The notes under the pieces were generated by a model. The model made no database searches. It saw nothing but the letters and a program-made list of their open reading frames with translations, and was not told the origin of the DNA. Positions 7,671 to 19,212 of a stretch of DNA of 50,165 nt are shown here, piece after piece. The stretch comes from an uncultured Lachnoclostridium sp. Its GTDB lineage: Bacteria > Bacillota > Clostridia > Lachnospirales > Lachnospiraceae. The stretch covers positions 1-50,165 of the forward strand of contig CAMIWE010000009.1 of NCBI GenBank assembly GCA_946402335.1, given 5' to 3'. The translations under genes were made by a program, and so were the position numbers. The number at the start of each line of letters is the position of its first letter. Positions within the stretch are counted from its first letter, which is position 1.

Positions 7671-8621
7671 CTATTCCTGTTCGCGGTAGGTGAGCAAAGC
7701 CTGTTCCGCTTCGTCCTGAAGTGCCCGGTTCCGGGTGCTTATGTTCGTAACATCCGTCCGCAGCCGGTTTGTGATCGCAAGCATCAGCGTTCCGATATTC
7801 TGCATGGAATTGCGGATGACCCGGATTCCCTCAAGCGCCTGTTCGTGGGGAATGACCGTTCCGGGCGTCTGGGCTCTCTCAATCTCGCCGAATATAATCT
7901 CCAACTGTTCCGCAAGGACTTCCGGATGGAACCAGTCCGCGTTCAGTTTCGACGCTTCCGTTACATAGCGGTTTAGGAGTTTGGTCATGTCCGCGCAGGT
8001 TTTCCCGAGTCCCCTTCCGTACTGCCTGGTCTGGGTTACGATAAATCCGATGATACCGTTGGAGGCGGTCTGAATCATAATATCGAGCTTGTCATTTGCA
8101 ATGCTGCACTCCCGGATCACGTTGCTTCCGTCTTCGATCAGCTTTACATAAAGCCGCTCGTCTTCCTGTGCCTTTGTCATTTCCGTGGAAAGATTGCGCA
8201 TCCGCGTTCCGAACGCGTTCGGCAGATTCCTTGCCTCCCCGAGCATTCGCTCGAGCATGTTCCGGTACTCCCGCGGGGCATCCTCGAGGCGCGTGCGGCT
8301 CCCGGCCAGTTCCTCCCGCTTACCAAGAAGCTTCTCATACTCCGTGCCGGCCTGCACGTAGGCTGCTTCGGCTTCATCCGATTCCATAATCTCCTTTGGC
8401 AGTTTCTTACGGTTGACCCACGCCACCGGTCCGATTCCGGAAGCCTTTTTCGCGACGGTATTCCGTTCCGTGGCTTCTTTTCGCAGCTTTCCCTCTAAAA
8501 GCGGCTGCATCTCGGCAAGCTCCTTCATACGCTTTTCAACCCGTTCGATTTCGGCGCAAACCTGCTCGTACTTTTCGACGTTTTTTCTCGCCTTGATCAG
8601 CGGGCCGTTATCAAATCCCAT
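7671..8621 (-). CDS. Cytoplasmic coiled-coil protein, unknown function
   Basis: 316 residues with no signal peptide or membrane segment. I do not recognise a family. Residues about 10-55 and 85-115 are charged heptad-like helices (EKYEQVCAEIERVEKRMKEL); the remainder is also predicted to be mostly helical, with few aromatics. GGAGG lies 11 bases before the ATG. It is convergent with the DUF937 gene and divergent from tRNA-Gly. A structural or scaffold role is possible but nothing in the neighbourhood identifies it. Confidence 0.75.
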   Translation of the reverse strand: MGFDNGPLIKARKNVEKYEQVCAEIERVEKRMKELAEMQPLLEGKLRKEATERNTVAKKASGIGPVAWVNRKKLPKEIMESDEAEAAYVQAGTEYEKLLGKREELAGSRTRLEDAPREYRNMLERMLGEARNLPNAFGTRMRNLSTEMTKAQEDERLYVKLIEDGSNVIRECSIANDKLDIMIQTASNGIIGFIVTQTRQYGRGLGKTCADMTKLLNRYVTEASKLNADWFHPEVLAEQLEIIFGEIERAQTPGTVIPHEQALEGIRVIRNSMQNIGTLMLAITNRLRTDVTNISTRNRALQDEAEQALLTYREQE

Positions 8622-8658
8622 CCTTCTTCCATCCTCCGAAAAATGTTTAAAATTCCTG

Positions 8659-8687
8659 TTGACAAATCGAGATTCATCGTGTATATT
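8659..8687 (+). promoter_or_regulatory. Consensus promoter for tRNA-Gly
   Basis: -35 TTGACA (8659-8664), spacer exactly 17, -10 TATATT (8682-8687), 36 bases before the tRNA. Confidence 0.85.
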
Positions 8688-8723
8688 AATCCTTGCGTCA
8701 CGGATGGCGCAACAACAAAATAT

Positions 8724-8795
8724 GCACGAGTGGCTCAGTGGTGGAGTATCGCCTTGCCAAGGCGAGGGTCGCGGGTTCGAATCCCGTCTCGTGCT
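8724..8795 (+). tRNA. tRNA-Gly(GCC)
   Basis: 72 bases folding as a full cloverleaf: acceptor GCACGAG/CTCGTGC, D stem GCTC/GAGT, anticodon stem TCGCC/GGCGA with loop TTGCCAA (anticodon GCC), five-base variable loop, T stem GCGGG/CCCGT with loop TTCGAAT, discriminator T. The 3' CCA is not encoded, so it must be added by nucleotidyltransferase. It is a single tRNA gene with its own promoter and terminator. Confidence 0.97.
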
Positions 8796-8803
8796 CTTAT
8801 GAA

Positions 8804-8833
8804 CCGGAAAGCGAAATGCTTTCCGGATTTTTT
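8804..8833 (+). terminator. Terminator of tRNA-Gly
   Basis: Stem CCGGAAAGC (8804-8812) with GCTTTCCGG (8818-8826), loop of five, followed by A and six T. Confidence 0.9.
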
Positions 8834-8897
8834 ATGCCCTGCGGGGATTGAAGCAGACATTGCCGGTTACCGCTTCCGGCATCCCCGAATCTACGGG

Positions 8898-8928
8898 GCC
8901 GGCAGGAGTAATCCCGCCGGCCGTTTTC
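8898..8928. terminator. Hairpin between tRNA-Gly and the FAD reductase gene
   Basis: GGCCGGC (8898-8904) pairs with GCCGGCC (8917-8923), with GGA/TCC inside; GTTTTCTT follows on the plus strand. It sits just past the minus-strand FAD reductase stop, so it may separate the convergent transcripts, although the T run favours the plus direction. Confidence 0.5.
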
Positions 8929-8931
8929 TTA

Positions 8932-10592
8932 TCACATTTTCCCGAGCGCATGCTTGGCGGCGATCATGCCGAAGGTGTAGCAGCGTCCTAAGGAAAGTCC
9001 GGTCTGGTGGAACGGGTAATCCGCTCCGCCGTAGAACGGTCCGCCGAGGTTTCCGACGCAGTACAGACCGGGAATCACATTGCCCTCTGCCGTCAGCGCC
9101 TGTCCGTTCTCGTTGATCACGACGCCCGAAACACCGGCCGAAACCCGGATGTGCTTTCTTGCGCCCCAGAACGGTGCCTTTTCGATCTTATGCATGTACT
9201 GTGCGGGCTTTCCGAAATCATCGTCACAGCCCTTGTCACACAGTTCGTTGTAGCGGTCGATTGAAGCCTTCATCGTCTCATACGGGATGTCCAGTTCTTT
9301 CGCCAGCTGCTCGAGGGTATCGCAGCAATGCAGGTCGATCAGGTTCTTAAAGACGCCCTGCGGGTCCGCAACGGCACCCGGAATGAACTTCTGCATCACA
9401 ACCGGCGGAATCTTTCCTTCCACGAAGCTTTCCGCAGGCCAGTTCATATAGTCGCTGTCGTAGATGGAGCAGTACCAGCCCTTCGACCCCTTCTCGCGGT
9501 GCTCAGGATCAAGCATGGAGCCTATGTAGGCCGGCTGGTATTTCAGCAGATTGCCCATGTAGACAAATCCGGTGTATTCGTTCGTAAACCGCTCCCCGTT
9601 CATGTTCAGGTATAAGAACGGCTCTTCCCACATCAGTGCCGAGTCGAAATCGTGCATCATTTTCGTGTGTCCCTGGGGTTCCATGTGCGCGCCGGCACTC
9701 ATGGCAAGAACATGACCGTCGCCTGTCTTGCCGTGCTGCTTCTTGTCAAATTCCGCGATATCCGGACACCATCGCTCTACCATGGCCGCGTTGTTCGTAT
9801 AATCGCCGGTTGCCAGGATTACTGCCTTAGAGGCACGGAATTCGATATAGTTTCCTTCCGCGTTCTTTCCGATCACGCCGGTCACCCGTCCGTCTTTTGT
9901 GAGGAGCTTGACCGCAGGCGTCTGGAAACAGGTGTCCAGATTTGCATGATCCTTCTTAATGTTATCCACGATCTTACGAAGCGCATTGCCGGCATTTAAC
10001 GGCTTCGGGCCAACCCACGGGGCCCAGAAATAGCAATGGTCATCGCCGTATTCGTAGGTGTTGCCCCGTTCTCTCCAGGTGCCCGTAAAATCTCCGCTTG
10101 TACAGCGGAAAGCACATAATTTGTCACCATCGTTCATCAGCGAAGCACAGTCGGTATTGCTGTCCACTTTGCTTCCGTCGCCGTATTCCGTCTCCCTGGT
10201 AAGTCCTGCCCGGTTCCAGAACCAGATCATTGCTTCTTCGGAATGCTCCGCATAAGCGCGCAGCTGCTTCACATCCGCTCTCCAGTCGCAAAGGCTGTTC
10301 GTGTGGTGGATCCACTTTGCGATTCCGGCCTCGGTCGAGCGCGATTTGATGATCGCGGAGCCGCAGTTGCCCTGGGACACAACCGTTGCCTCTTTCTGCA
10401 AAAGGGCAACCTTCGCGCGAGTTCCGCCGCCCAGCCGGCTGCCGGAACGCCTGCCGCGCCGGCGCCGACCACGACGATGTCATATTCCCGTACTTCGGAA
10501 GGGGTTACGGCTCCGAGTTCACAGCCCGATGCCTGCACTTCCTCTTCCGTCAGTCCCAAAGGGACTGCCTTCTTAAAACCCTCTGTCTTCAT
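8932..10592 (-). pseudogene. FAD-dependent reductase (fumarate reductase flavoprotein family), interrupted by a frameshift
   Basis: Flavoprotein of the fumarate reductase/succinate dehydrogenase flavoprotein superfamily, about 553 residues if restored. The first reading frame (10592 downward) gives an N terminus of about 36 residues, then YDIVVVGAGAAGVPAA, the FAD dinucleotide-binding fold, up to AAELA. From about 10420 the homologous sequence continues only in another frame, AKVALLQKEATVVSQGNCGS, and runs to 8932, ending with the typical C-terminal GLYCVGNLGGPFYGGADYPF. A single missing base in the run read as CTCGCGCGAAGG (plus 10411-10421) explains it; the intact version would read ELGAKVALL. 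GGAGAG lies five bases before the ATG. Either a recent pseudogene or a sequencing/assembly error. No export signal, so any substrate (fumarate, enoates, steroids) is unknown. Confidence 0.85.
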
Positions 10593-10684
10593 ATCTTCTC
10601 TCCTCGTGTGTTTTCTATCCGAAAGCCGCCTGATTTCTTCGGCTTTTTCGCAAAAAATCAGTTCCCTTTTCCGTTCCTATCATG

Positions 10685-10690
10685 TATAAT
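10685..10690 (+). promoter_or_regulatory. -10 element for the GlsB-type gene
   Basis: Consensus TATAAT 35 bases before the start codon. No good -35 box is visible at 16-18 bases, so an activator or alternative sigma factor is possible. Confidence 0.45.
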
Positions 10691-10724
10691 AGAATTATCA
10701 ATTTGAACAAGGAGGTCCCTTGCA

Positions 10725-10970
10725 ATGTTAGTTCAATGGATTATCAGAATCGTTCTCTTTGCCGTTTACGGTGCCGTTGCCGGCTACATCATGAAAGGCA
10801 AAAAAGGCAGTCTGCTGAAGAATATCCTCATGGGCTTCATCGGCTCCCTCGTCGGCGGTATTCTTGCTTCTCTCCTTCCGATTCCCGGTGCGGGAACCTG
10901 GATCGTAGGTTCCGTAATTTCCATCGCGGGCGCCTGCCTTTGCATCTGGCTTGCGCGTAAGCTGTTTTAA
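10725..10970 (+). CDS. GlsB/YeaQ/YmgE family small stress-response membrane protein
   Basis: 81 residues with three hydrophobic segments (about 3-22, 33-50 and 55-78). It carries the family pattern YGAVAGYIMKGKKGSLLKNILMG followed by GxxGxxxGG and a C-terminal glycine-rich helix, as in transglycosylase-associated/YeaQ proteins. Family knowledge: small integral membrane proteins induced by stress; mechanism unclear. AAGGAGG is placed 10 bases before the ATG. It has its own -10 element and terminator and is divergent from the FAD reductase gene. Confidence 0.9.
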   Translation: MLVQWIIRIVLFAVYGAVAGYIMKGKKGSLLKNILMGFIGSLVGGILASLLPIPGAGTWIVGSVISIAGACLCIWLARKLF

Positions 10971-10994
10971 CCAACTCACAAAAGACACAAGGGA

Positions 10995-11018
10995 AGCAGG
11001 CGGTAGCGCCTGCTTTTC
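10995..11018 (+). terminator. Terminator of the GlsB-type gene
   Basis: Stem AGCAGGCG (10995-11002) with CGCCTGCT (11007-11014), tetraloop, followed by TTTCTTTGTTTTT. It lies between this gene and the convergent atpC. Confidence 0.8.
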
Positions 11019-11077
11019 TTTGTTTTTAGCTATTCTGTCACATTTTTGCGATATTCCCGTTGCCTTTTTCTAAGGCG

Positions 11078-11500
11078 TCACAGCGGTTCATCGCTCTTTA
11101 ACCTTCTTGCGCCCGAAAGTCTTGCCATCGCCCGCGCCATCGACGCGCTTGAGAGGTTGTACTCGATCAGGCTCTGCTTCTGCTGCATCTGTTCCCGCGC
11201 GATTTCCAGCTCGCGTTCCGCGGCGCGGATATCGATCTCGTCCGGCCTTTCTGCGGAAAATGCGAGGATGTCCACGCGGTTATTCTCAACATTCATCATA
11301 CCGTCGCTCACAATCACCTCATGCTCCGAACCGTCCGGCAGGCGGAAACGGACAAGGCCGTTCTCAACCACCGTCGCCATCGGCTGATGGTGCGCCATGA
11401 CACCGAGGCTTCCGTCCACGCCGGGAAAGGAGAGATAGACACACTCCCCCTCAAAGAACACGCGGTCACAGGCTGTGATTTTCAGATAAAATGAATTCAT
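11078..11500 (-). CDS. atpC: ATP synthase F1 subunit epsilon
   Basis: 140 residues, usual length. N-terminal beta-sandwich with the GVDGSLGVMAHHQPM core (family GxxGxxGIxxxHxP) and a C-terminal two-helix arm (ERELEIAREQMQQ onward). Part of the central rotor stalk; in many bacteria the helical arm inhibits ATP hydrolysis. It starts seven bases after the atpD stop and is the last gene of the atp operon. Confidence 0.97.
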   Translation of the reverse strand: MNSFYLKITACDRVFFEGECVYLSFPGVDGSLGVMAHHQPMATVVENGLVRFRLPDGSEHEVIVSDGMMNVENNRVDILAFSAERPDEIDIRAAERELEIAREQMQQKQSLIEYNLSSASMARAMARLSGARRLKSDEPL

Positions 11501-11507
11501 TGCGTCC

Positions 11508-13846
<2,339 letters not shown>

Positions 13847-15600
13847 TCAAAATACTCCTCGACAGCCTTCTGAAGACTGTCCCGAAGATCGTCGGGCATC
13901 TTTCCGCTCGACTCTAACAGATTCAGCATATCACCGTGCTTCTGCTCCATATGTTCCAAAAGTCCTTCGCGGCAATCCCGCACTTCCTTAAGCGGAACAT
14001 CCGCGAACAGGTGCATGCCCGCGGCAATCAGCAGAACAATCTGCTGCGGGATCGTAAACGAATGCTGCAGCGGCTGCTTTAACAGTTCCATCAGGGAACT
14101 GCCGTGCTTCAGCTGTTTCTTCGTATTGTCATCCAGGTCGGATGAGAACTGCGTGAACACTTCCATTTCACGGTACTGCGCCAGGTCGATACGGATTGTG
14201 CCGGCCGCCTTCTTCATTGCCTTGGTCTGGGCCGCGCCGCCGACACGTGATACGGACAGCCCGACGTTAACCGCCGGACGCCGTCCCGCGCGGAACAGCT
14301 CGCTCTCAAGGAAAATCTGACCGTCCGTGATGGAGATGACGTTGGTCGGGATATACGCGGACACATCGCCCGCCTGGGTTTCAATAATCGGTAAAGCCGT
14401 AATGGAACCGCCGCCGAGTTCATCGCTTAAGCGCGCGGAACGTTCCAGAAGGCGGGAATGCAGATAGAATACATCGCCCGGATAGGCCTCACGTCCGGGA
14501 GAACGCTCCAAAAGGAGCGAGATTGCGCGGTATGCGACCGCGTGCTTCGAGAGGTCATCGTATACGATCAGGACGTCCTTTCCCTTATGCATGAAATACT
14601 CCGCAAGCGCCGTTCCCGAATAAGGTGCCGCATACTGAAGCGGTGCCGGGTCGGACGCGGTGGAAGCCACCACGCAGGTATAATCGAGTGCGTCGAATTT
14701 GCGCAGCGTATTGGTCAGCTGTGCAATGGCGGATGCCTTCTGTCCGATTGCGACATAGATGCAGACAACATCCTTTCCTTTCTGATTCAGAATCGTATCG
14801 ATTGCAATGGAAGTCTTTCCGGTCTGGCGGTCTCCGATGATCAGCTCACGCTGTCCGCGGCCGATTGGGAACATGGAATCGATTGCCAGAATACCGGTCT
14901 CAAGCGGTTTGTTGACAGACTGTCTCTCCCGGATGGAAGGGGCAGGCTGTTCGATCGGAAGGAAATCCTCCTCCGCAATCTCTTCCTCCCCGTCAAGCGG
15001 ATTTCCGAGGGCGTCCACGACACGTCCGAGGTAGCCGTCGCCCACGGCGATTCCGGCCATTTTCCCGGTCCGCGCTACATGGTCGCCGGCGCGGATGCCG
15101 GTGTCTCTGCCGAACAGAACCGCACAGACTTCATCCTGGCGGATGTCTAGGATCATGCCCTTGACGCCGTTTCCGAACACGACGATTTCGCCGTAACGGA
15201 CATGCTCGATTCCTTCAATGAAGGCAATGCCGTCGCCGACACGCTTTACCGTGCCGACCTCGCGTGCGGACGCCTCTAAACGGAACTCGTCAATGTTGGC
15301 GCGAAGCCCCGACAGAACGTCCTTCTGCCGGCTGTCTTCCCGTGCGGAATCCACGAGACGCTTCGAAAGCTTCTCACGGAACTGCTCGATTCTTCCCCGT
15401 TCGCTCCAGTCATATTCCCTGGTCCCGAACCGGAGAATGAATCCGCTTCCGAGGGATTCATCCATTTTTACATCGATTGTAACCTCCTCCGCGCCGCTCT
15501 GCCTGCGGACAAATTCCGTAAAGCCCGTCAGCTGCGCTTCGGTAGGCGGAAATACACAGATCAGTGTTGCCGTCATATTCCGTACCTTCCCGAGACTAAT

Positions 15601-16092
15601 CTAACCTTCTTCTTTCGGTGCCACTTCGCTCAAAAACTGCTCATACAAAGCATCGTCGTATCCGGCGCCGCGCCGTTCCCCGACGTTCTTCTCCGTGGCG
15701 ATTGCGATCATATCCGCAATCTCCTGCTCCGCATCCGACACGATTCTCGCCTTGCTGCGCGCGGCGTCCTCGGTCGCCTCTGCCTCGATTCTGCGGGCAG
15801 TGGACCTTGCGTTGCTGATGATTTTCTTATATTCCTCATCCGCCTGCTTGCGCGCTTTTTGGATAATCTGTCTCCGCTCTTCCTCCGTGTCGGAAAGACA
15901 CTTCTCGTAACGGGCCTTTACCGCTTCGGCTTCCGCGGTCTTGGCTTTTGCAAGCGCATTTTCCCGGTCGGCCTCAGCCTGTCTTGCCTCTAAAATCTTG
16001 CGGACGGGCTTGAACAGAAAATACCACATCGCACCCACTAAGATCAGCAGGTTGATTACGGTAAATAACAAATTCCAGTCTAGTTTCAGCAT
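15601..16092 (-). CDS. atpF: ATP synthase Fo subunit b
   Basis: 163 residues: one N-terminal membrane helix (about 6-28, LLFTVINLLILVGAMWYFLF) followed by a long charged helix that dimerises as the peripheral stalk. It is a simple b subunit without the b-delta fusion known from mycobacteria. In a usual operon atpH would follow; here the next gene is the delta-alpha fusion after 24 bases. Confidence 0.96.
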   Translation of the reverse strand: MLKLDWNLLFTVINLLILVGAMWYFLFKPVRKILEARQAEADRENALAKAKTAEAEAVKARYEKCLSDTEEERRQIIQKARKQADEEYKKIISNARSTARRIEAEATEDAARSKARIVSDAEQEIADMIAIATEKNVGERRGAGYDDALYEQFLSEVAPKEEG

Positions 16093-16164
16093 CGTCTTTC
16101 ACCTTTCCGTATGCCGTGAAATACTTCTCCTAACGTGCCGCATTCTAAGATGCCTGCACGGGTT

Positions 16165-16395
<231 letters not shown>

Positions 16396-16462
16396 TCAAT
16401 CCTCCTAGAATAATATGCCGGCGGTTTAGCCCGCCTGTAAAATAGCCGGTGCGCCGCACCGC

Positions 16463-17152
16463 TTACTCAATTTCCTCCCGGATGTAAAGGCTGGTCAGAA
16501 ATACGAAAACGTATGCCTGAAGCAGTCCGTCGAACAGATCGAAATACAGACAGAATACCGCGGGAAGAAGAATGTTGTGCGTAATCGTCTTGATCAGTTC
16601 CATGATAACAAATGCACCGATCACGTTACCGAACAGTCGCATGCACAGTGACAGCGGCCTCGTAAACACCTCAAGGATGTTGATCGGGGTGACAATCGCG
16701 ATCGGTTCGGTAAACTTATGCAGCCATTTGCGGACGCCGAGGTAATAGATTCCGGCGGCCTCCACCAGTACGATGCTCATAAGGGCCAGGGCGACGGTCA
16801 CGTTTAAGTCCTTGGTCGGCGACTTAAATCCGAAGATGCCGCATATGTTCGCAAGGCCCAGATACAGCAGGACCGTGCAAAGGTACGGGACGAACGCCTT
16901 TCCCCTCTCGCCGACCATGCCTTCCACCAGGCCGGTCAGTTTGGTAACGATCCATTCGGCAAATGCCTGCCGTTTTGAGATATTATGCAATTTCAGATTT
17001 CGGGTGAGAAGAATTGCGATCAGAATCAGAACCGCCATGATGATCCAGGTCACCACCACCGATTCGGAAACCGGAATGCCTCCGAATATCGGTATTTTGA
17101 AGACGGTTTTCACTTCCAGTTCTTCATTGATTATTTCGGAAAGCTGATCCAA
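16463..17152 (-). CDS. atpB: ATP synthase Fo subunit a
   Basis: 229 residues from the proposed TTG start at 17152, preceded by AAAGGAG at 11 bases. An in-frame GTG at 17200 overlaps the promoter -10 and is unlikely. Multi-helix subunit with the essential Arg in FTRPLSLCMRLFGNVIGA, the proton half-channel signature. It is the first gene of the atp operon; no atpI or other gene precedes it. Confidence 0.93.
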   Translation of the reverse strand: MDQLSEIINEELEVKTVFKIPIFGGIPVSESVVVTWIIMAVLILIAILLTRNLKLHNISKRQAFAEWIVTKLTGLVEGMVGERGKAFVPYLCTVLLYLGLANICGIFGFKSPTKDLNVTVALALMSIVLVEAAGIYYLGVRKWLHKFTEPIAIVTPINILEVFTRPLSLCMRLFGNVIGAFVIMELIKTITHNILLPAVFCLYFDLFDGLLQAYVFVFLTSLYIREEIE

Positions 17153-17190
17153 TGAATCATCATCTCCTTTCCTGGATATAGGATAAAAAC

Positions 17191-17227
17191 AGTATAACAC
17201 ATTTTCCGCAGGGAATGTGGAAAATGT
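17191..17227 (-). promoter_or_regulatory. Putative atp operon promoter with overlapping inverted repeat
   Basis: Minus-strand -10 TATACT (17196-17191) lies about 40 bases before the atpB start; the -35 region (CACATT) is weak. A perfect 9-bp inverted repeat, ACATTTTCC (17199-17207) with GGAAAATGT (17219-17227), spacer of 11, covers the -35 and spacer. It could be an operator, or a weak terminator for the gene upstream. Confidence 0.45.
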
Positions 17228-17318
17228 AAAAGAATTTTTGAAAAAATATGCATCGGCAATTCATGCCGCCGGGGCTTTCGGACCAATGCTCCCGGAAGTA
17301 CGAAATAACCGTTCATTC

Positions 17319-18068
17319 TTACTGCGGCCAGAGGGAACGGAGTTCTGCCTGCAGTTTCTCGGAAAGAGGCTTTCCGAGAAGCACCGCCTTGCGGTCCGCC
17401 GTATCCTTTTCCTTAATAAACCCGGTCGTCACAAACACTTTGTCTTTATAAAGGAACAATTCGCCGCACGCATGGTAGAACCGGCGGTCTTCGGTAAATG
17501 CGAATATCTCGCGGCGCCCGCTGAAATCCTCTGTGTAGGCTTTCTCGGTAATGCGGACACTCCCGTCTGCCACGGCAGCTGTTTCTTCTATTATTTTATA
17601 TTGCTCTGCAGAAAGATCCGTAAAACTGTCCTGCTCTTTCGATGCGCCGAGCACCCGGTATACCGGGAAATTCGCCGGGTCGGAAAGGCGGGCCTTTTCC
17701 GCGTCGGCGGACTCCTTCTTCACATAAATCCGGCCCACGGAATCAATCAGATAATTGCCCTCAGGGTCATCCTTTACGCGGTACAGAACCGCGACCGTCA
17801 TAATGCCGCCCGAAACAATGGAACCGGCACGTTCCCCGCGCTCGGTCTTTAACACGTCCGTGATGCCGGAGCCGACATAGGTCTCCGCTTCCACATCGTT
17901 TAACAGGCAGTAGCGGACGCCGCCCATTTCCAGTTCCTCACGGCCGTCCACGTATTTGGCCTTACCGGCGCCCCAGTTCGGCCGGAACAGTATTACCATC
18001 AGGACAAGGACGATGAGCAGAACCGCAATGCTTATGGCAAGCACCCATTTCTTTTGCGTTGATTCCAA
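17319..18068 (-). CDS. Membrane-anchored protein of unknown function
   Basis: 249 residues. One N-terminal signal-anchor helix (about 8-28, WVLAISIAVLLIVLVLMVILF) followed by an extracellular soluble domain with no family I recognise. The start is a TTG at 18068, supported by GGGAGG eight bases upstream. It sits between the methyltransferase gene and the atp operon on the same strand. No catalytic motif is seen. Confidence 0.75.
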   Translation of the reverse strand: MESTQKKWVLAISIAVLLIVLVLMVILFRPNWGAGKAKYVDGREELEMGGVRYCLLNDVEAETYVGSGITDVLKTERGERAGSIVSGGIMTVAVLYRVKDDPEGNYLIDSVGRIYVKKESADAEKARLSDPANFPVYRVLGASKEQDSFTDLSAEQYKIIEETAAVADGSVRITEKAYTEDFSGRREIFAFTEDRRFYHACGELFLYKDKVFVTTGFIKEKDTADRKAVLLGKPLSEKLQAELRSLWPQ

Positions 18069-18140
18069 AGTTTATTCCTCCCGAACTGTCTCATTTCACG
18101 CTGCAACGTCAGGCACGCACCGCCGGACGGATTGTGCCCG

Positions 18141-19016
18141 TTAACGGGACCAGCGGCAGGCTGCACCGCACGGAAGAACAAGCCCGGTACCGGTAACCGG
18201 CAGGCCGATCTCGTCTCCCTGCACCGTTCCGCCGAAGCGGGGTGTCAGCGTCAGTCCTGCAATGTAAGCCATCATGGCCGGCTGCAGGCCGGTCGTATAG
18301 GAATTGATCAGGAAGAACAGCGGATCGTCGCTCAGAACATCCGTGCAAAGCTTCACCAGATCATAGATTGCGTCTTCAATCTTCCAGACTTCGTCATTCG
18401 GGCCTCTTCCGTAGGACGGCGGGTCCATAATGACGGCATCGTAGCGGTTTCCGCGGCGGATCTCCCGCTCAACGAACTTACGGCAGTCGTCTACGATATA
18501 CCGGATCGGTGCGTCGGCAAGTCCGGACGCGGCTGCATTCTCCTTAGCCCAGTGAACCATTCCCTTGGAAGCATCCACGTGTGTCACATTGGCCCCCGCA
18601 GCGGCTGCTGCCAGCGTCGCGCCTCCCGTATAGGCGAACAGGTTCAGTACCTTCACCGGCTCGTCCGGATTAGCGGCCTTGCGGCTTTTGATCAGTTCCG
18701 AGAACCAGTCCCAGTTGGCGGCCTGCTCGGGGAACAGTCCGGTATGTTTAAAGCTGAAGGGCTGCAGATGAAAACGGAGGGATTTGTACGAAATCCACCA
18801 CTCCTTCGGAAGGTTAAAGAACTCCCACTCGCCGCCGCCCTTGCTGCTGCGGTGATAGTGTGCGTTGGGCTTCTTCCAGCCGTAATGCTTCCGCTCGGTA
18901 TTCCACAAAACCTGCGGGTCCGGACGGATCAGAAGATACTCTCCCCAGCGTTCGAGTTTCTCCTTCCCGGACGTATCGATTACCTCATAATCCTTCCAGC
19001 CGTCTGCAATCCACAT
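18141..19016 (-). CDS. Class I SAM-dependent methyltransferase, RlmI/RlmK-like
   Basis: 291 residues. SAM-binding motif I VLNLFAYTGGATL, acidic motif II VTHVDAS, and catalytic motif IV MDPPSYGRG. This combination (NLFAYTGG plus DPPSYGRG) is typical of the rRNA large-subunit cytosine-5 methyltransferase RlmI/K C-terminal domain. The PUA domain of full RlmI is absent; instead residues 1-100 form a short beta-rich region. Substrate is therefore unproven, probably RNA. Monocistronic-looking with its own promoter at 19076-19104. Confidence 0.85.
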   Translation of the reverse strand: MWIADGWKDYEVIDTSGKEKLERWGEYLLIRPDPQVLWNTERKHYGWKKPNAHYHRSSKGGGEWEFFNLPKEWWISYKSLRFHLQPFSFKHTGLFPEQAANWDWFSELIKSRKAANPDEPVKVLNLFAYTGGATLAAAAAGANVTHVDASKGMVHWAKENAAASGLADAPIRYIVDDCRKFVEREIRRGNRYDAVIMDPPSYGRGPNDEVWKIEDAIYDLVKLCTDVLSDDPLFFLINSYTTGLQPAMMAYIAGLTLTPRFGGTVQGDEIGLPVTGTGLVLPCGAACRWSR

Positions 19017-19075
19017 AGCGATGATTCCTCTTGTTTCTTTCCGCCCCTTTCCGGGGGTTTGCCGTATCTTTTCAA

Positions 19076-19104
19076 ATTATATATCATATTCGGGAAATGA
19101 ACAA
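19076..19104 (-). promoter_or_regulatory. Promoter for the methyltransferase gene
   Basis: Minus strand: -35 TTGTTC (19104-19099), spacer of 17, -10 TATAAT (19081-19076). Confidence 0.7.
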
Positions 19105-19131
19105 GTGTAAATATTTTTTACCTTTTTCCAC

Positions 19132-19160
19132 TTGACGAACTGTACCAAATATAATAAAAT
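19132..19160 (+). promoter_or_regulatory. Promoter for the PspA-family gene
   Basis: -35 TTGACG (19132-19137), spacer of 17, -10 TAAAAT (19155-19160). Divergent from the methyltransferase promoter, the two -35 boxes being 27 bases apart. Confidence 0.7.
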
Positions 19161-19212
19161 GGATTCAGTCGGGTAACCGAAAATAAAGAATGTATTTGGA
19201 GGATGAAGGGAT

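Noticed and set aside
15577-15600. A hidden or frameshifted N-terminal half of atpH between atpF and atpA
   Set aside because: Only 24 bases lie between the stop of atpF and the atpA start, too little for the missing ~100 residues.
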